A DNA stretch of 64,000 nt from Pseudomonas paracarnis (GTDB lineage Bacteria > Pseudomonadota > Gammaproteobacteria > Pseudomonadales > Pseudomonadaceae), in contig NZ_CAJFCN010000013.1 of the NCBI RefSeq assembly GCF_904063055.1, positions 1 through 64,000 of the forward strand, written 5' to 3'. This document shows positions 9,244 to 17,354 of this stretch, piece by piece. Both the position numbers and the translations under genes were made by a program. Below the pieces are notes generated by a model that was not told the origin of the DNA, searched no databases, and worked only from the letters and a program-made list of their open reading frames with translations. Positions within the stretch are counted from its first letter, which is position 1. Each line of letters starts with the position of its first letter.

Positions 9244-9459
9244 ATGGAACGTACACTCAGTTCCGAACTGTTCTTTGAAGAAAAAGCTGTAAACACCCAG
9301 GCTTCACTGCCTTTGCGCGTTCTCGCCAACCTGATGTTGTGGCAGCGCCGCATCTCCAGCCGCCACCAGTTGGCTCGCCTGGATTCGCGTCTGCTGGCTG
9401 ACGCCGGTATCAGCGAAGCTCAACGCTACGAAGAGCTGAGCAAGCCGTTCTGGCGCTAA
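9244..9459 (+). CDS. DUF1127 domain-containing small protein
   Basis: Basic protein of 71 residues with the DUF1127 (YjiS-like) signature in its second half: a WQRRISSRHQL segment, then LDSRLLADAGIS. Small arginine-rich DUF1127 proteins are widespread in proteobacteria, and some have been linked to RNA binding and phosphate/carbon metabolism. No function is assigned here. GGAAGGA at 9231-9237 supports the ATG. TACAG motif clusters lie both upstream and downstream, and a terminator follows at 9518-9552. Confidence 0.85.
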   Translation: MERTLSSELFFEEKAVNTQASLPLRVLANLMLWQRRISSRHQLARLDSRLLADAGISEAQRYEELSKPFWR

Positions 9460-9517
9460 GTGGCGCCCGCTGGCCCTGACCTGACGGGTCCACTGCCAGC
9501 ACCCTGATTTGTCAAAG

Positions 9518-9552
9518 CAAAGCCCGCACCGGGTAACCGGAGGCGGGCTTTG
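9518..9552 (+). terminator. Terminator after the DUF1127 gene
   Basis: Ten-bp perfect stem CAAAGCCCGC / GCGGGCTTTG around an inner small hairpin. The downstream T-run is short and interrupted (TTGT), so efficiency is uncertain. Confidence 0.7.
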
Positions 9553-9592
9553 TTGTATCTGCGATAGCGCATTGGATAGGCTCGATTCAAGC

Positions 9593-9637
9593 ACACAGAT
9601 ACAGTTTCAAATTTATAAAATATGACAGGTACAGTTT
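9593..9637. promoter_or_regulatory. Second TACAG motif cluster, upstream of the DUF2388 genes
   Basis: Two direct copies, ACAGATACAGTTT (9595-9607) and ACAGGTACAGTTT (9624-9636), spaced 29 bp start to start. They match the copy at 9081-9092. They lie about 150 bp before the first DUF2388 gene and so could link that cluster to the regulator acting on the DUF1127 gene. Confidence 0.55.
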
Positions 9638-9789
9638 AATTACAGGCTTCCGAATAGTCCTGCACACGCCTAATATCGGTTCACCACGTGGCGAACCCTG
9701 TAGAGCGTGCGTCTGATGCTCGACAGTCCCAGTCCGTTTCATTGTGGCCGTTTCGCGCCACCTTATTATTCGTCTACAGGAGTTACCCC

Positions 9790-10110
9790 ATGTCCCGTCT
9801 TCGCCTGCTGTGCACTGCCGCTGTGCTGACTCTGGCTGCCAATGCCAACGCGAGCAGCCTGATCATGACGACTGACTCGATCGTCGGCGCTCTGAAGGCA
9901 ACCTCCGATGCCACGTCTGATGCCACCTCATCCCTGCGCGACAACAAGGTCGTACAAGCGGCCCGTGACGACGCCGCCAGCTTTGTCGCCAGCCAAGGCG
10001 CCATCCGTGGCGTGAAACTGGAAAGCGCCCTGGCCCAGATCCGCCAACAAGCGCCGCAGTTGAATACCGCTACCGATACGCAGCTGGCACAGGCCATCCT
10101 GGCTATCTGA
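9790..10110 (+). CDS. DUF2388 domain-containing secreted protein (copy 1)
   Basis: Protein of 106 residues with a Sec signal peptide (about 1-22, ending ANANA) and a DUF2388 core: DNK-V--AARDDAASFVA near 57-73, G-IRG, and a C-terminal LAQAILA. ATG at 9790 follows CAGGAG (9779-9784) by 5 nt. It is the first of three tandem paralogues that precede a large periplasmic DUF4105 protein. Function unknown; periplasmic location is inferred from the signal peptide. Confidence 0.85.
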   Translation: MSRLRLLCTAAVLTLAANANASSLIMTTDSIVGALKATSDATSDATSSLRDNKVVQAARDDAASFVASQGAIRGVKLESALAQIRQQAPQLNTATDTQLAQAILAI

Positions 10111-10216
10111 CCCACGGCAACCAGACGGGAGCGCCTGCCGCTCCCGGATGGCTCGGCGCTGGCTCTCGCCCGGCCGTTGCGCTAGCCTTGGCGCTCGCTT
10201 TCAGTTGTCGAGTCCC

Positions 10217-10525
10217 ATGGCTTTTTCATACCGTTTATTGAGTGTTCCTGTACTGTTTTGCGCCTGCTGGTCACCCATGGCTTCAGCGTTGGATGTGTCC
10301 ACCCAGAGCACGGTTGTCAGCGTGTATGCCACCAGCAAAGTGACCTCTGCGCCGTTCGACAATAAGTTGGTCCTGGCCGCTCGGGATGATGCTGCCGCTT
10401 TCATTGCCACTGACGGCCAATGGCGGGGCGCACGCCTGGAGTCCGCGCTGGACTATCTGCGCCGCACCCAGCCAAAACTTCATGCAAGCGACCTTGAACT
10501 GGCGCAAGCAATTCTCGTCCAATAA
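10217..10525 (+). CDS. DUF2388 domain-containing secreted protein (copy 2)
   Basis: 102 residues, with a hydrophobic signal peptide (about 1-25, ending ASA) and the same core as its neighbours (DNKLVLAARDDAAAFIA; RGARLESAL; ELAQAIL). It is the most divergent copy and lacks the TS-rich insert of copies 1 and 3. The ribosome-binding site before ATG 10217 is weak, so this start carries some doubt. The first in-frame start upstream (10148) would put the signal peptide inside the protein. Confidence 0.78.
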   Translation: MAFSYRLLSVPVLFCACWSPMASALDVSTQSTVVSVYATSKVTSAPFDNKLVLAARDDAAAFIATDGQWRGARLESALDYLRRTQPKLHASDLELAQAILVQ

Positions 10526-10564
10526 TCATCGTTGTATTTCTATCTTTGTCATTGGAGTCACCCC

Positions 10565-10885
10565 ATGCGTAGCCCGCTGATCGTCGCCGCCCTCGGCCTG
10601 CTGTTTTTGGCCGATGTCGCCCAGGCGCAAACCTTGAAGGCCACCAGCAACATCGTCGTGCGTGCCTCGGCGCGCACCATTGATTTCACCTCGGACACCA
10701 CCACCTCCATCCGCGACTCCAAGATCGTGCGCGAAGCCCACGATGACGCCGCCAGTTTCGTCGCCACCAATGGCGAGATCCGTGGCGCCCAGCTGGAAGC
10801 CGCGTTCGATACCCTTCGCACCCGCGTGCCAGAAGCCCGTGATGCCAGCGACCAGACCCTCGCAGAAGCTATCCTCGCTCTGTGA
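10565..10885 (+). CDS. DUF2388 domain-containing secreted protein (copy 3)
   Basis: 106 residues, with a signal peptide (about 1-22, ending AQAQ) and a DUF2388 core (DSKIVREAHDDAASFVA; IRGAQLEAAF; LAEAIL). GGAG lies 8 nt before ATG 10565. The stop overlaps the GTG start of the DUF4105 gene by 4 bp, so the two are very likely translated together. That is the strongest hint that the DUF2388 proteins act with that enzyme-like protein. Confidence 0.84.
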   Translation: MRSPLIVAALGLLFLADVAQAQTLKATSNIVVRASARTIDFTSDTTTSIRDSKIVREAHDDAASFVATNGEIRGAQLEAAFDTLRTRVPEARDASDQTLAEAILAL

Positions 10886-12843
10886 GGCGCCTCAAAACCT
10901 GGCTCCTGGCCGGGGCCGTGCTGCTGTGCGCGAGTACGGCCCAGGCCGGCCTGCAACTGCGGCTCAAGACCGAAGGCTTGAGCCCGGCCGAACAGCAGGC
11001 CAGCCAGGCATTGCTGGATGAAGCGCTGCGCTCCTTGCCGCCGCGCTTTGTCGAGCAATTGGACCGACGTATTGATGTCGGCTGGACCGACAAGATGCCT
11101 GACAACGCCTACGGCCAGGCGTCCCTGGTGTCCGAGTTGGACCTCAACCAGAACCTGCTCGCCAGCCTGACTGACGGCAGCGCCGCCACCCAGAAAACCA
11201 ATCGCCCCCACGGTACTGTGCGCCGGGAAATGCTCGCCACGGTGCTGCATGAACTGACCCACATCTATGACCGTGCGCGCCTGTGGTCCCAGGACGAGCG
11301 CACGCTGATCCAGCGCTGCAGCCGTCAGAACAACATTACCGGCTTGATCGGCTTGCCCGACCAGTGCCGTGGCCAGAACGACCGCCGCTTTACCCTCAGT
11401 GACGACCCACGCCTGTTGGATCTTGCCGGCTGGCCACAATATGTGGGTCGGCGCGGAGAGCGTGAGCAGCACAACCATCAGGTGGTGCGCAGCCCGGACA
11501 TCTACGAAACCACCAGCCCGCTGGAGTTCGTGGCGGTCAACATGGAGTATTTCCTCCTGGACCCCAGCTACGCCTGTCGCCGCCCCGCGCTGTTCCGTTA
11601 TTACAAGGATCACTTCGGCTGGGCCCCGCCTGAACAGGACACCTGCGCCAGTACCTATGCCTTCCTGAACGCGGGCAACGATTTCGCCAAGACGCCCCTG
11701 GGCCAGATCGATCCGGAGCGCGTGTATGAAATCGACTATCTGCTGGCCGAAGCCAACCAGAACCTGGTGAGCCGTTGGGGCCATAGCATGTTGCGCCTGG
11801 TGATTTGTGCGCCGGGCCGCCCGCGTGGCCCGGATTGCCGGCTAGATCTGGACCGGCACCTGGTCTTGTCTTACCGCGCCTTCGTCGGGGATGTCCAGCT
11901 GTCGAGCTGGGATGGCCTGGTGGGCAAATACCCGTCGCGGCTGTTCGTACTGCCGCTGGCCCAGGTCATCGATGAGTACACCAAGACCGAACTGCGTGGC
12001 CTGGCGTCGGTGCCGCTGAAGCTCAGCCGCCAGGAAATCAACGACACCGTCGAACATGCGGCGCAGATGCACTGGAGCTATGACGGCAACTACTTCTTTA
12101 TCTCCAACAATTGTGCGGTCGAAAGCCTGAAACTGTTGCGCAGCGGCAGCGCCAACCCGCAATTGACCGGCCTGGACAACATCACCCCCAACGGTTTGCT
12201 GGAAGTGCTCAGCGCCCGCGGCCTGGCCGATACCAGCGTATTGAATGACAAGCGCGAGGCACTGCGGCTGGGGTATCACTTCGACTCGTTCCGCGAGCGC
12301 TACCAGGCCATGTTCGATGTGCTGCGCAAGCAACTGCCGATCAAGCAGACCCAGGTCGAAGACTGGTTGTCCCTGGATGCGCAAGCGCGTCGCCAATGGT
12401 TCAGCCAGGCCGACCTGCGCACCAGCGCCGCGCTGTTGCTGCTGGAGCAGGCCAGCTATCGCAAACAACTGATGCTCGCCCAGGATGAGGTCAAACAACG
12501 CTACCTCAATGCCCGCGAGCTGAAATACGGCGGCATGGAGAAAGCCAACAACACGCTGCAGCAAATTCTCGCCAACAGCGGCTTCCTGAGTCGCCCGGCC
12601 GAGTTGCTGGACAGCGGGGGTTATGGCCTGCCGCAACCTTCGGAAGCCAAGCGCCTTGAATCAGAAAGCGCCGAACGCCAGAAACAGTTGCAGTCGTTGA
12701 CCGGCGAGCTGGATAAGGAGGTGAGGGCGCTGCTCGACCCATCCCGCGCCGCCGAGATCGCCGCGTGTGAAGCCAACCTCAAGCAGGTGGGTGAGCATTT
12801 GCGAGCCTTGCACAAAGCCGCCGGCGGCCTGGAACTACCCTGA
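10882..12843 (+). CDS. Large periplasmic protein: zincin-like HExxH region plus DUF4105 (Lnb-like) domain
   Basis: 653 residues beginning at a GTG that overlaps the upstream stop, with a signal peptide (about 1-22, ending AQA). Residues about 110-260 contain HELTH (123-127), the HExxH zinc-protease signature, with conserved cysteine-rich surroundings. Residues about 280-480 match DUF4105, with WGHSMLRL (His301) and SNNCAVESL (Cys411) as a likely Cys-His pair of a permuted papain-like fold. DUF4105 is the family in which the lipoprotein N-acyltransferase Lnb was described (known). That this protein acylates or cleaves lipoproteins is inference only. The C-terminal about 130 residues are helical and charged. 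It is the last gene of the DUF2388 cluster and is followed by a REP pair. Confidence 0.82.
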   Translation: MRRLKTWLLAGAVLLCASTAQAGLQLRLKTEGLSPAEQQASQALLDEALRSLPPRFVEQLDRRIDVGWTDKMPDNAYGQASLVSELDLNQNLLASLTDGSAATQKTNRPHGTVRREMLATVLHELTHIYDRARLWSQDERTLIQRCSRQNNITGLIGLPDQCRGQNDRRFTLSDDPRLLDLAGWPQYVGRRGEREQHNHQVVRSPDIYETTSPLEFVAVNMEYFLLDPSYACRRPALFRYYKDHFGWAPPEQDTCASTYAFLNAGNDFAKTPLGQIDPERVYEIDYLLAEANQNLVSRWGHSMLRLVICAPGRPRGPDCRLDLDRHLVLSYRAFVGDVQLSSWDGLVGKYPSRLFVLPLAQVIDEYTKTELRGLASVPLKLSRQEINDTVEHAAQMHWSYDGNYFFISNNCAVESLKLLRSGSANPQLTGLDNITPNGLLEVLSARGLADTSVLNDKREALRLGYHFDSFRERYQAMFDVLRKQLPIKQTQVEDWLSLDAQARRQWFSQADLRTSAALLLLEQASYRKQLMLAQDEVKQRYLNARELKYGGMEKANNTLQQILANSGFLSRPAELLDSGGYGLPQPSEAKRLESESAERQKQLQSLTGELDKEVRALLDPSRAAEIAACEANLKQVGEHLRALHKAAGGLELP

Positions 12844-12870
12844 TAGTCTGGCAGCGACCACTATCCAAAT

Positions 12871-12958
12871 GTGGGAGCTGGCTTGCCTGCGATGGCGGTG
12901 TCACAGCCATAAGAGATGTTGGCTGATACACCGCCATCGCAGGCAAGCCAGCTCCCAC
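12871..12958. repeat. REP doublet (REPIN)
   Basis: Two REP sequences in inverted orientation. GTGGGAGCTGGCTTGCC then TGCGATGGCGGTGT is mirrored by ACACCGCCATCGCA then GGCAAGCCAGCTCCCAC, leaving about 25 bp in the middle. It can fold into one long hairpin. It lies after the DUF4105 gene and before the citrate transporter. Confidence 0.92.
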
Positions 12959-13222
12959 GTTTTGTTCTGCACCAACCTGAAGAATGATGCCTGCCCTTCA
13001 TCAGCTGTTTTCTCAGCGAAAGCTGGCTGAAAGCTTCCCCGTCTAGGATCGCCCTCACTGCCGGCAACAGACCGGCTGTTAACAACAACAATGGTGATTC
13101 CCGATGTCCGCTCGTACCCGCCTGTTCGCTCCGACTCCACCCGTACGCCTCGTGCCTTTCGTTCTGCGCTGACCGCCACTCGGTTCGCCATTCCCTAGCC
13201 GCGCTACGCCTGGAGTATTCCT
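12959..13222. other. Spacer upstream of the citrate transporter gene
   Basis: Together with the REP doublet this makes a gene-free stretch of about 380 bp. Two short overlapping frames without ribosome-binding sites (ATG at 13091 and 13104) are present but not supported as genes. CTGGAGT precedes the transporter ATG. No riboswitch or clear promoter recognised. Confidence 0.5.
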
Positions 13223-14530
13223 ATGCTGACTTTCCTTGGCTTTGCCATGGTCATCACGTTCATGTTCCTGATCATGACCAAGCGCCTGTCCGCGCTGATC
13301 GCCTTGATCATCGTGCCGATCCTGTTCGCGCTGTTCGGCGGTTTCGCACCGAAGATCGGCCCGATGATGCTCGAAGGCATCACCAAGCTTGCGCCGACCG
13401 GCGTGATGCTGATGTTCGCCATCCTCTATTTTGCCTTGATGATCGACTCCGGCCTGTTCGACCCGGCCGTGCGCAAGATCCTCAAGATGGTCAAGGGCGA
13501 CCCGCTCAAGGTGTCGGTCGGCACCGCCGTACTGGCCCTGGTGGTATCTCTGGACGGTGACGGGGCTACCACCTACATGATCTGCGTCGCGGCCATGCTG
13601 CCGCTGTACCAGCGCATCGGCATGAGCCCAAGGATCATGGCCGGCCTGATCATTCTCGCCGGTGGCGTGATGAACATGACCCCCTGGGGCGGCCCGACGG
13701 CGCGCGCCGCCAGTGCGCTGCATGTAGACCCGTCGGACATCTTCGTACCGATGATCCCGGCCATGGCCGCCGGTGTCGTGGCGATCCTGGTGATTGCCTA
13801 CATGTACGGCAAGCGCGAACGTGCGCGCCTGGGTGAATTGCACCTGCAGGGCGACGAGATCGACCACAGCGAAATCAGCGTGTCGCAATTCCCCGACGCC
13901 CGCCGTCCGAAATTGATCTGGTTCAACGGCGCCCTGACCCTGGCGTTGATGTGCACCCTGATTGCCGGCCTGTTGCCGCTGCCAGTGCTGTTCATGGTGG
14001 CGTTCAGTATCGCCATGATCGTCAACTACCCGTGCCTGCAGCAGCAGAAAGACCGCGTCGCGGCTCACGCCGGTAGCGTATTGGCGGTGGTGGGCTTGAT
14101 CTTCGCCGCCGGTATCTTCACGGGCATCCTGTCGGGCACCGGCATGGTCGACGCCATGTCCAAGAGCCTGTTGGCAGTCATCCCCGAAGCCATGGGCCCT
14201 TACCTGGCGGTGATCACCGCGCTGGTGAGCATGCCGTTCACCTTCTTCATGTCCAACGATGCGTTCTACTACGGCGTACTGCCGGTACTGGCCGAAGCTG
14301 CCAGCCATTACGGCATCACCGCGGTGGAAATGGCGCGGGCGTCGATCGTCGGGCAGCCCGTGCATTTGCTCAGCCCACTGGTACCCTCGACGTACTTGCT
14401 GGTTGCCCTGGCGGGTATCGAATTCGGCGATCACCAGCGCTTCACGCTCAAGTGGGCAGTGCTGGTGTGCCTGTGCATAATGTTCGCCGCACTGCTGATG
14501 GGGATTTTTCCGCTGTTCAGCACTCTATAA
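13223..14530 (+). CDS. CitMHS-family citrate:cation symporter
   Basis: 435 residues with about 11-12 hydrophobic segments spread across the length, a typical CitMHS (citrate-Mg2+:H+/citrate-Ca2+:H+) transporter of the inner membrane. Family-type stretches include SLDGDGATTYMI (near 113) and GGVMNMTPWGGPTARA (near 152). CTGGAGTATTCCT precedes the ATG. It stands alone, without a two-component system beside it, so the choice of metal-citrate complex cannot be read from context. Confidence 0.9.
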   Translation: MLTFLGFAMVITFMFLIMTKRLSALIALIIVPILFALFGGFAPKIGPMMLEGITKLAPTGVMLMFAILYFALMIDSGLFDPAVRKILKMVKGDPLKVSVGTAVLALVVSLDGDGATTYMICVAAMLPLYQRIGMSPRIMAGLIILAGGVMNMTPWGGPTARAASALHVDPSDIFVPMIPAMAAGVVAILVIAYMYGKRERARLGELHLQGDEIDHSEISVSQFPDARRPKLIWFNGALTLALMCTLIAGLLPLPVLFMVAFSIAMIVNYPCLQQQKDRVAAHAGSVLAVVGLIFAAGIFTGILSGTGMVDAMSKSLLAVIPEAMGPYLAVITALVSMPFTFFMSNDAFYYGVLPVLAEAASHYGITAVEMARASIVGQPVHLLSPLVPSTYLLVALAGIEFGDHQRFTLKWAVLVCLCIMFAALLMGIFPLFSTL

Positions 14531-14597
14531 TCGTACCGACTCACTCACCGCGCGGCGCTACAGCTTGCGCGGTTAACACTTGCTCAAAGGAATACAC

Positions 14598-15365
14598 ATG
14601 GAATGGCTGACCAATCCGGAAATCTGGATTGCCTTCTTCACCCTGACGGCTCTCGAGATCGTCCTGGGCATCGATAACATCATCATGATTTCGATCCTGG
14701 TCAGCCGCATGCCCAAGCATATGCAGGCGCGCACCCGGATCTTCGGCCTGGCACTGGCCATGGTCACGCGCATCCTGTTGCTGCTGTCGATCACCTGGGT
14801 CATGCAACTGACCGCCGACCTGTTCGTCGTGTTTGGCCAAGGCATCTCCGGTCGTGACCTGATCCTGTTCTTCGGTGGCCTGTTCCTGCTGTGGAAAAGC
14901 TCCCAGGAGATGTACCACGCGCTGGAAGGTGAAGATGAAACCCACGACGAGCCCAAAGGCGCCGGTGGCAAGTTCATCTACACCATTATCCAGATCGCCA
15001 TCATCGACATCGTGTTCTCCCTGGACTCGGTGATTACCGCCGTCGGCATGGTTTCCCACGTGCCGGTGATGGTTGCCGCCATCGTCGTTGCGGTATTGGT
15101 GATGATGCTGGCTGCCGGCACCATCAGCGAGTTCATCGACAAGCACCCGTCGCTGAAAATGCTGGCGCTGTCGTTCCTGCTGGTCGTGGGTACCGTACTG
15201 ATCGCTGAATCCTTCGACGTACACGTGCCAAAAGGCTACGTCTACTTCGCCATGGCGTTCTCGCTGGCGGTGGAAGCGGTGAACATCAAGATGCGTACCG
15301 CCATCGCGAAAAAGAAGAAACAGCAGGACCCAGTGAAACTGCGCAAGGACATTCCGGGTCAGTAA
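14598..15365 (+). CDS. TerC-family membrane protein
   Basis: 255 residues, a seven-helix TerC/Alx-type membrane protein. It shows the two acidic family motifs, LEIVLGIDNI near 17 and IDIVFSLDSV near 140. Proteins of this family export manganese or load it onto secreted enzymes (known for Alx/MntX-type and Bacillus relatives); the exact role here is inferred. ATG 14598 follows AAAGGA (14586-14591). A GC hairpin ACCGCGC/GCGCGGT (14547-14573) sits just upstream. I do not see a yybP-ykoY manganese riboswitch fold in this short leader. Confidence 0.85.
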   Translation: MEWLTNPEIWIAFFTLTALEIVLGIDNIIMISILVSRMPKHMQARTRIFGLALAMVTRILLLLSITWVMQLTADLFVVFGQGISGRDLILFFGGLFLLWKSSQEMYHALEGEDETHDEPKGAGGKFIYTIIQIAIIDIVFSLDSVITAVGMVSHVPVMVAAIVVAVLVMMLAAGTISEFIDKHPSLKMLALSFLLVVGTVLIAESFDVHVPKGYVYFAMAFSLAVEAVNIKMRTAIAKKKKQQDPVKLRKDIPGQ

Positions 15366-15380
15366 ATTTGACCCGCGAGT

Positions 15381-15487
15381 GATCGTTCCCACGCTCCGCG
15401 TGGGAATGCCCTCTCGGACGCTCCGCGTCCGCAAAGTGACGCAGAGCGTCACAGGATGCGTTCCCACGCCGAGCGTGGGGAACGATC
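15381..15487. repeat. Three-hairpin palindromic repeat bounded by GATCGTTCCCAC
   Basis: Outer inverted repeat GATCGTTCCCACGC ... GCGTGGGGAACGATC encloses three local palindromes: TTCCCACGCTCCGCGTGGGAA, GGACGCTCCGCGTCC and GTGACGCAGAGCGTCAC. Total length is about 107 bp. The same architecture recurs at 51069-51153, with a partial copy at 7254-7300. It lies between terC and the Na/Pi symporter gene. I know such repeats occur in fluorescent pseudomonads but do not assign a published family name. Confidence 0.85.
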
Positions 15488-15637
15488 TTCATGACAGTTT
15501 TGTTTCAATCCCAAGTTTAGCTATGCGATGCTGGCGCAGAGCCCATTCGCCAACTACAGCTTAGGTACAAGACGTAGAGCGGCACGCGGTAACTTTCCTT
15601 CGCTCCTGCTGGAGCGCACCCACACGGGGGGCCGAGC

Positions 15638-17296
15638 ATGCTGACCTTGCTCAATCTGCTTTCCGCCGTGACCCTGCTTATCTGGGGCACGCATATCGTC
15701 CGAACCGGCATCCTGCGGGTCTACGGTTCCAATTTGCGCCAAGTCATCGGGCAGAACATGTCCAAGCGCTGGCTGGCATTTGTCGCCGGTATCCTGGTGA
15801 CGGCCATGGTGCAAAGCAGTAACGCCACCGCGATGCTGGTGACTTCGTTCGTCGGCCAAGGGCTGATGAGCCTCACGCCGGCCTTGGCCACCATGCTTGG
15901 CGCCGACGTCGGTACGGCCTTGATGGCGCGGGTGCTGACGTTCGATTTGTCCTGGCTGTCGCCGCTGCTGATCTTCCTCGGGGTGATTTTCTTCCTGTCG
16001 CGCAAGCAGACGCGGGCAGGACAGTTAGGCCGGGTGGGGATCGGCCTGGGCCTGATCATCCTCGCGCTGCAATTGATCGTCGAAGCCGCCGGGCCCATTA
16101 CCCATGCCCAGGGCGTGAAAGTCATCTTCGCTTCGCTGACCGGCGATATCTTGCTGGACGCCCTGGTGGGCGCGCTGTTCGCCATGATTTCCTACTCCAG
16201 CCTCGCTGCGGTGCTGCTCACGGCCACCCTGGCCGGTGCCGGCGTGATCGGCTTGCACGTGGCCATCGGCCTGGTAATCGGCGCCAACATCGGCAGCGGG
16301 GTGCTGGCGTTTCTCAGTACCAGCATGCAAAACACTGCCGGTCGCCAAGTGGCCCTGGGCAGCCTGTTGTACAAATTGATCGGTCTGTTGCTGATCATTC
16401 CGGTGCTTGACCCGCTCGTGGGCTGGATGGACGGCCTGGACTACAGCGTTCAGGGCATGGTCATCACCTTCCACCTGCTCTACAACGTCAGCCGTTGCCT
16501 GATCCTGTTGCCCACCATCGGGCCCATGGCACGCCTGTGCGAATGGCTGCTGCCGGAACGCCCCGAAACCAATGGCAAGGCCAAGCCACGCCATCTGGAC
16601 CTGGCCTCATTGAATACCCCAAGCCTGGCCCTGGCGAACGCCGCCCGCGAAACCCTGCGCCTGGGTGACTTGATCGACAATATGCTCACTTCGATGCAGG
16701 AAGTGCTGCGCGGCAACCAAACCGCCGTTACCCAAGAAATGCGCAGCCTGAGCGATGACGTCGAAGCGCTCTACAGCGCGATCAAACTCTACCTGGCGCA
16801 AATGCCCCGTGAAGACCTGAGTGAACAGGACAACCGCCGCTGGGCCGAGATCATCGAGCTGTCGATCAACTTGAAATTGGCCGGTGACCTGATCGAACGC
16901 ATGCTGCGCAAGGTCCAGCAACAGAAGACCTCGCAACGCCGGCAATTTTCCGAAGTGGGCCTGGAGGAACTCAGTGGCCTGCACAGCCAGTTGATCGCCA
17001 ACCTGCGCCTGGGCCTGTCGGTGTTTCTCAGCGGCGACCCGGAAAGCGCCCGTCAATTACTGCGAGAAAAGCGCCGCTTCCGTGCCCAGGAACGCCGCCT
17101 GGCCCACGCCCATGTCAGCCGCTTGCAGCGCAAGATCGTGCAGAGCCTGGAAACCAGCTCCCTGCATCTGGAACTGATTGCCGACATGAAACGCTTGAAC
17201 TCGTTGTTTTGCAGCAGTGCTTATGTAGTGTTGGAAACGTCCGACACCGGCGCGCTCTCTGCCGAAAGTATTGCCGACATCACCCATTCGCCCTGA
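15638..17296 (+). CDS. Na+/phosphate cotransporter family protein with PhoU-like tail
   Basis: 552 residues. An N-terminal membrane domain of about 310 residues made of two Na/Pi-cotransporter repeats is followed by a helical PhoU-like cytoplasmic domain (about 335-540). The first repeat has the family motif QSSNAT. The second copy reads SYSSLA, so the usual Gln of the second QSS is replaced by Tyr. The likely role is sodium-coupled phosphate movement, as for NptA/YjbB-type proteins; YjbB in E. coli exports phosphate. Direction and coupling ion are not shown by the sequence. Confidence 0.85.
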   Translation: MLTLLNLLSAVTLLIWGTHIVRTGILRVYGSNLRQVIGQNMSKRWLAFVAGILVTAMVQSSNATAMLVTSFVGQGLMSLTPALATMLGADVGTALMARVLTFDLSWLSPLLIFLGVIFFLSRKQTRAGQLGRVGIGLGLIILALQLIVEAAGPITHAQGVKVIFASLTGDILLDALVGALFAMISYSSLAAVLLTATLAGAGVIGLHVAIGLVIGANIGSGVLAFLSTSMQNTAGRQVALGSLLYKLIGLLLIIPVLDPLVGWMDGLDYSVQGMVITFHLLYNVSRCLILLPTIGPMARLCEWLLPERPETNGKAKPRHLDLASLNTPSLALANAARETLRLGDLIDNMLTSMQEVLRGNQTAVTQEMRSLSDDVEALYSAIKLYLAQMPREDLSEQDNRRWAEIIELSINLKLAGDLIERMLRKVQQQKTSQRRQFSEVGLEELSGLHSQLIANLRLGLSVFLSGDPESARQLLREKRRFRAQERRLAHAHVSRLQRKIVQSLETSSLHLELIADMKRLNSLFCSSAYVVLETSDTGALSAESIADITHSP

Positions 17297-17354
17297 ACGT
17301 ACGCCCGCGAGCGAAGTCAGTTAACAATGGACCTCATTCGCCAGGAAGCTTGTT

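Noticed and set aside
13091-13198. Short leader-type frames (ATG 13091, 35 codons; ATG 13104, 22 codons) before the citrate transporter
   Set aside because: No ribosome-binding site before either ATG, and no attenuator hairpin. The arginine-rich content probably reflects GC-rich non-coding DNA.
14531-14597. Possible yybP-ykoY manganese riboswitch before terC
   Set aside because: The leader is only about 65 nt and shows one simple GC hairpin, too small for this riboswitch.
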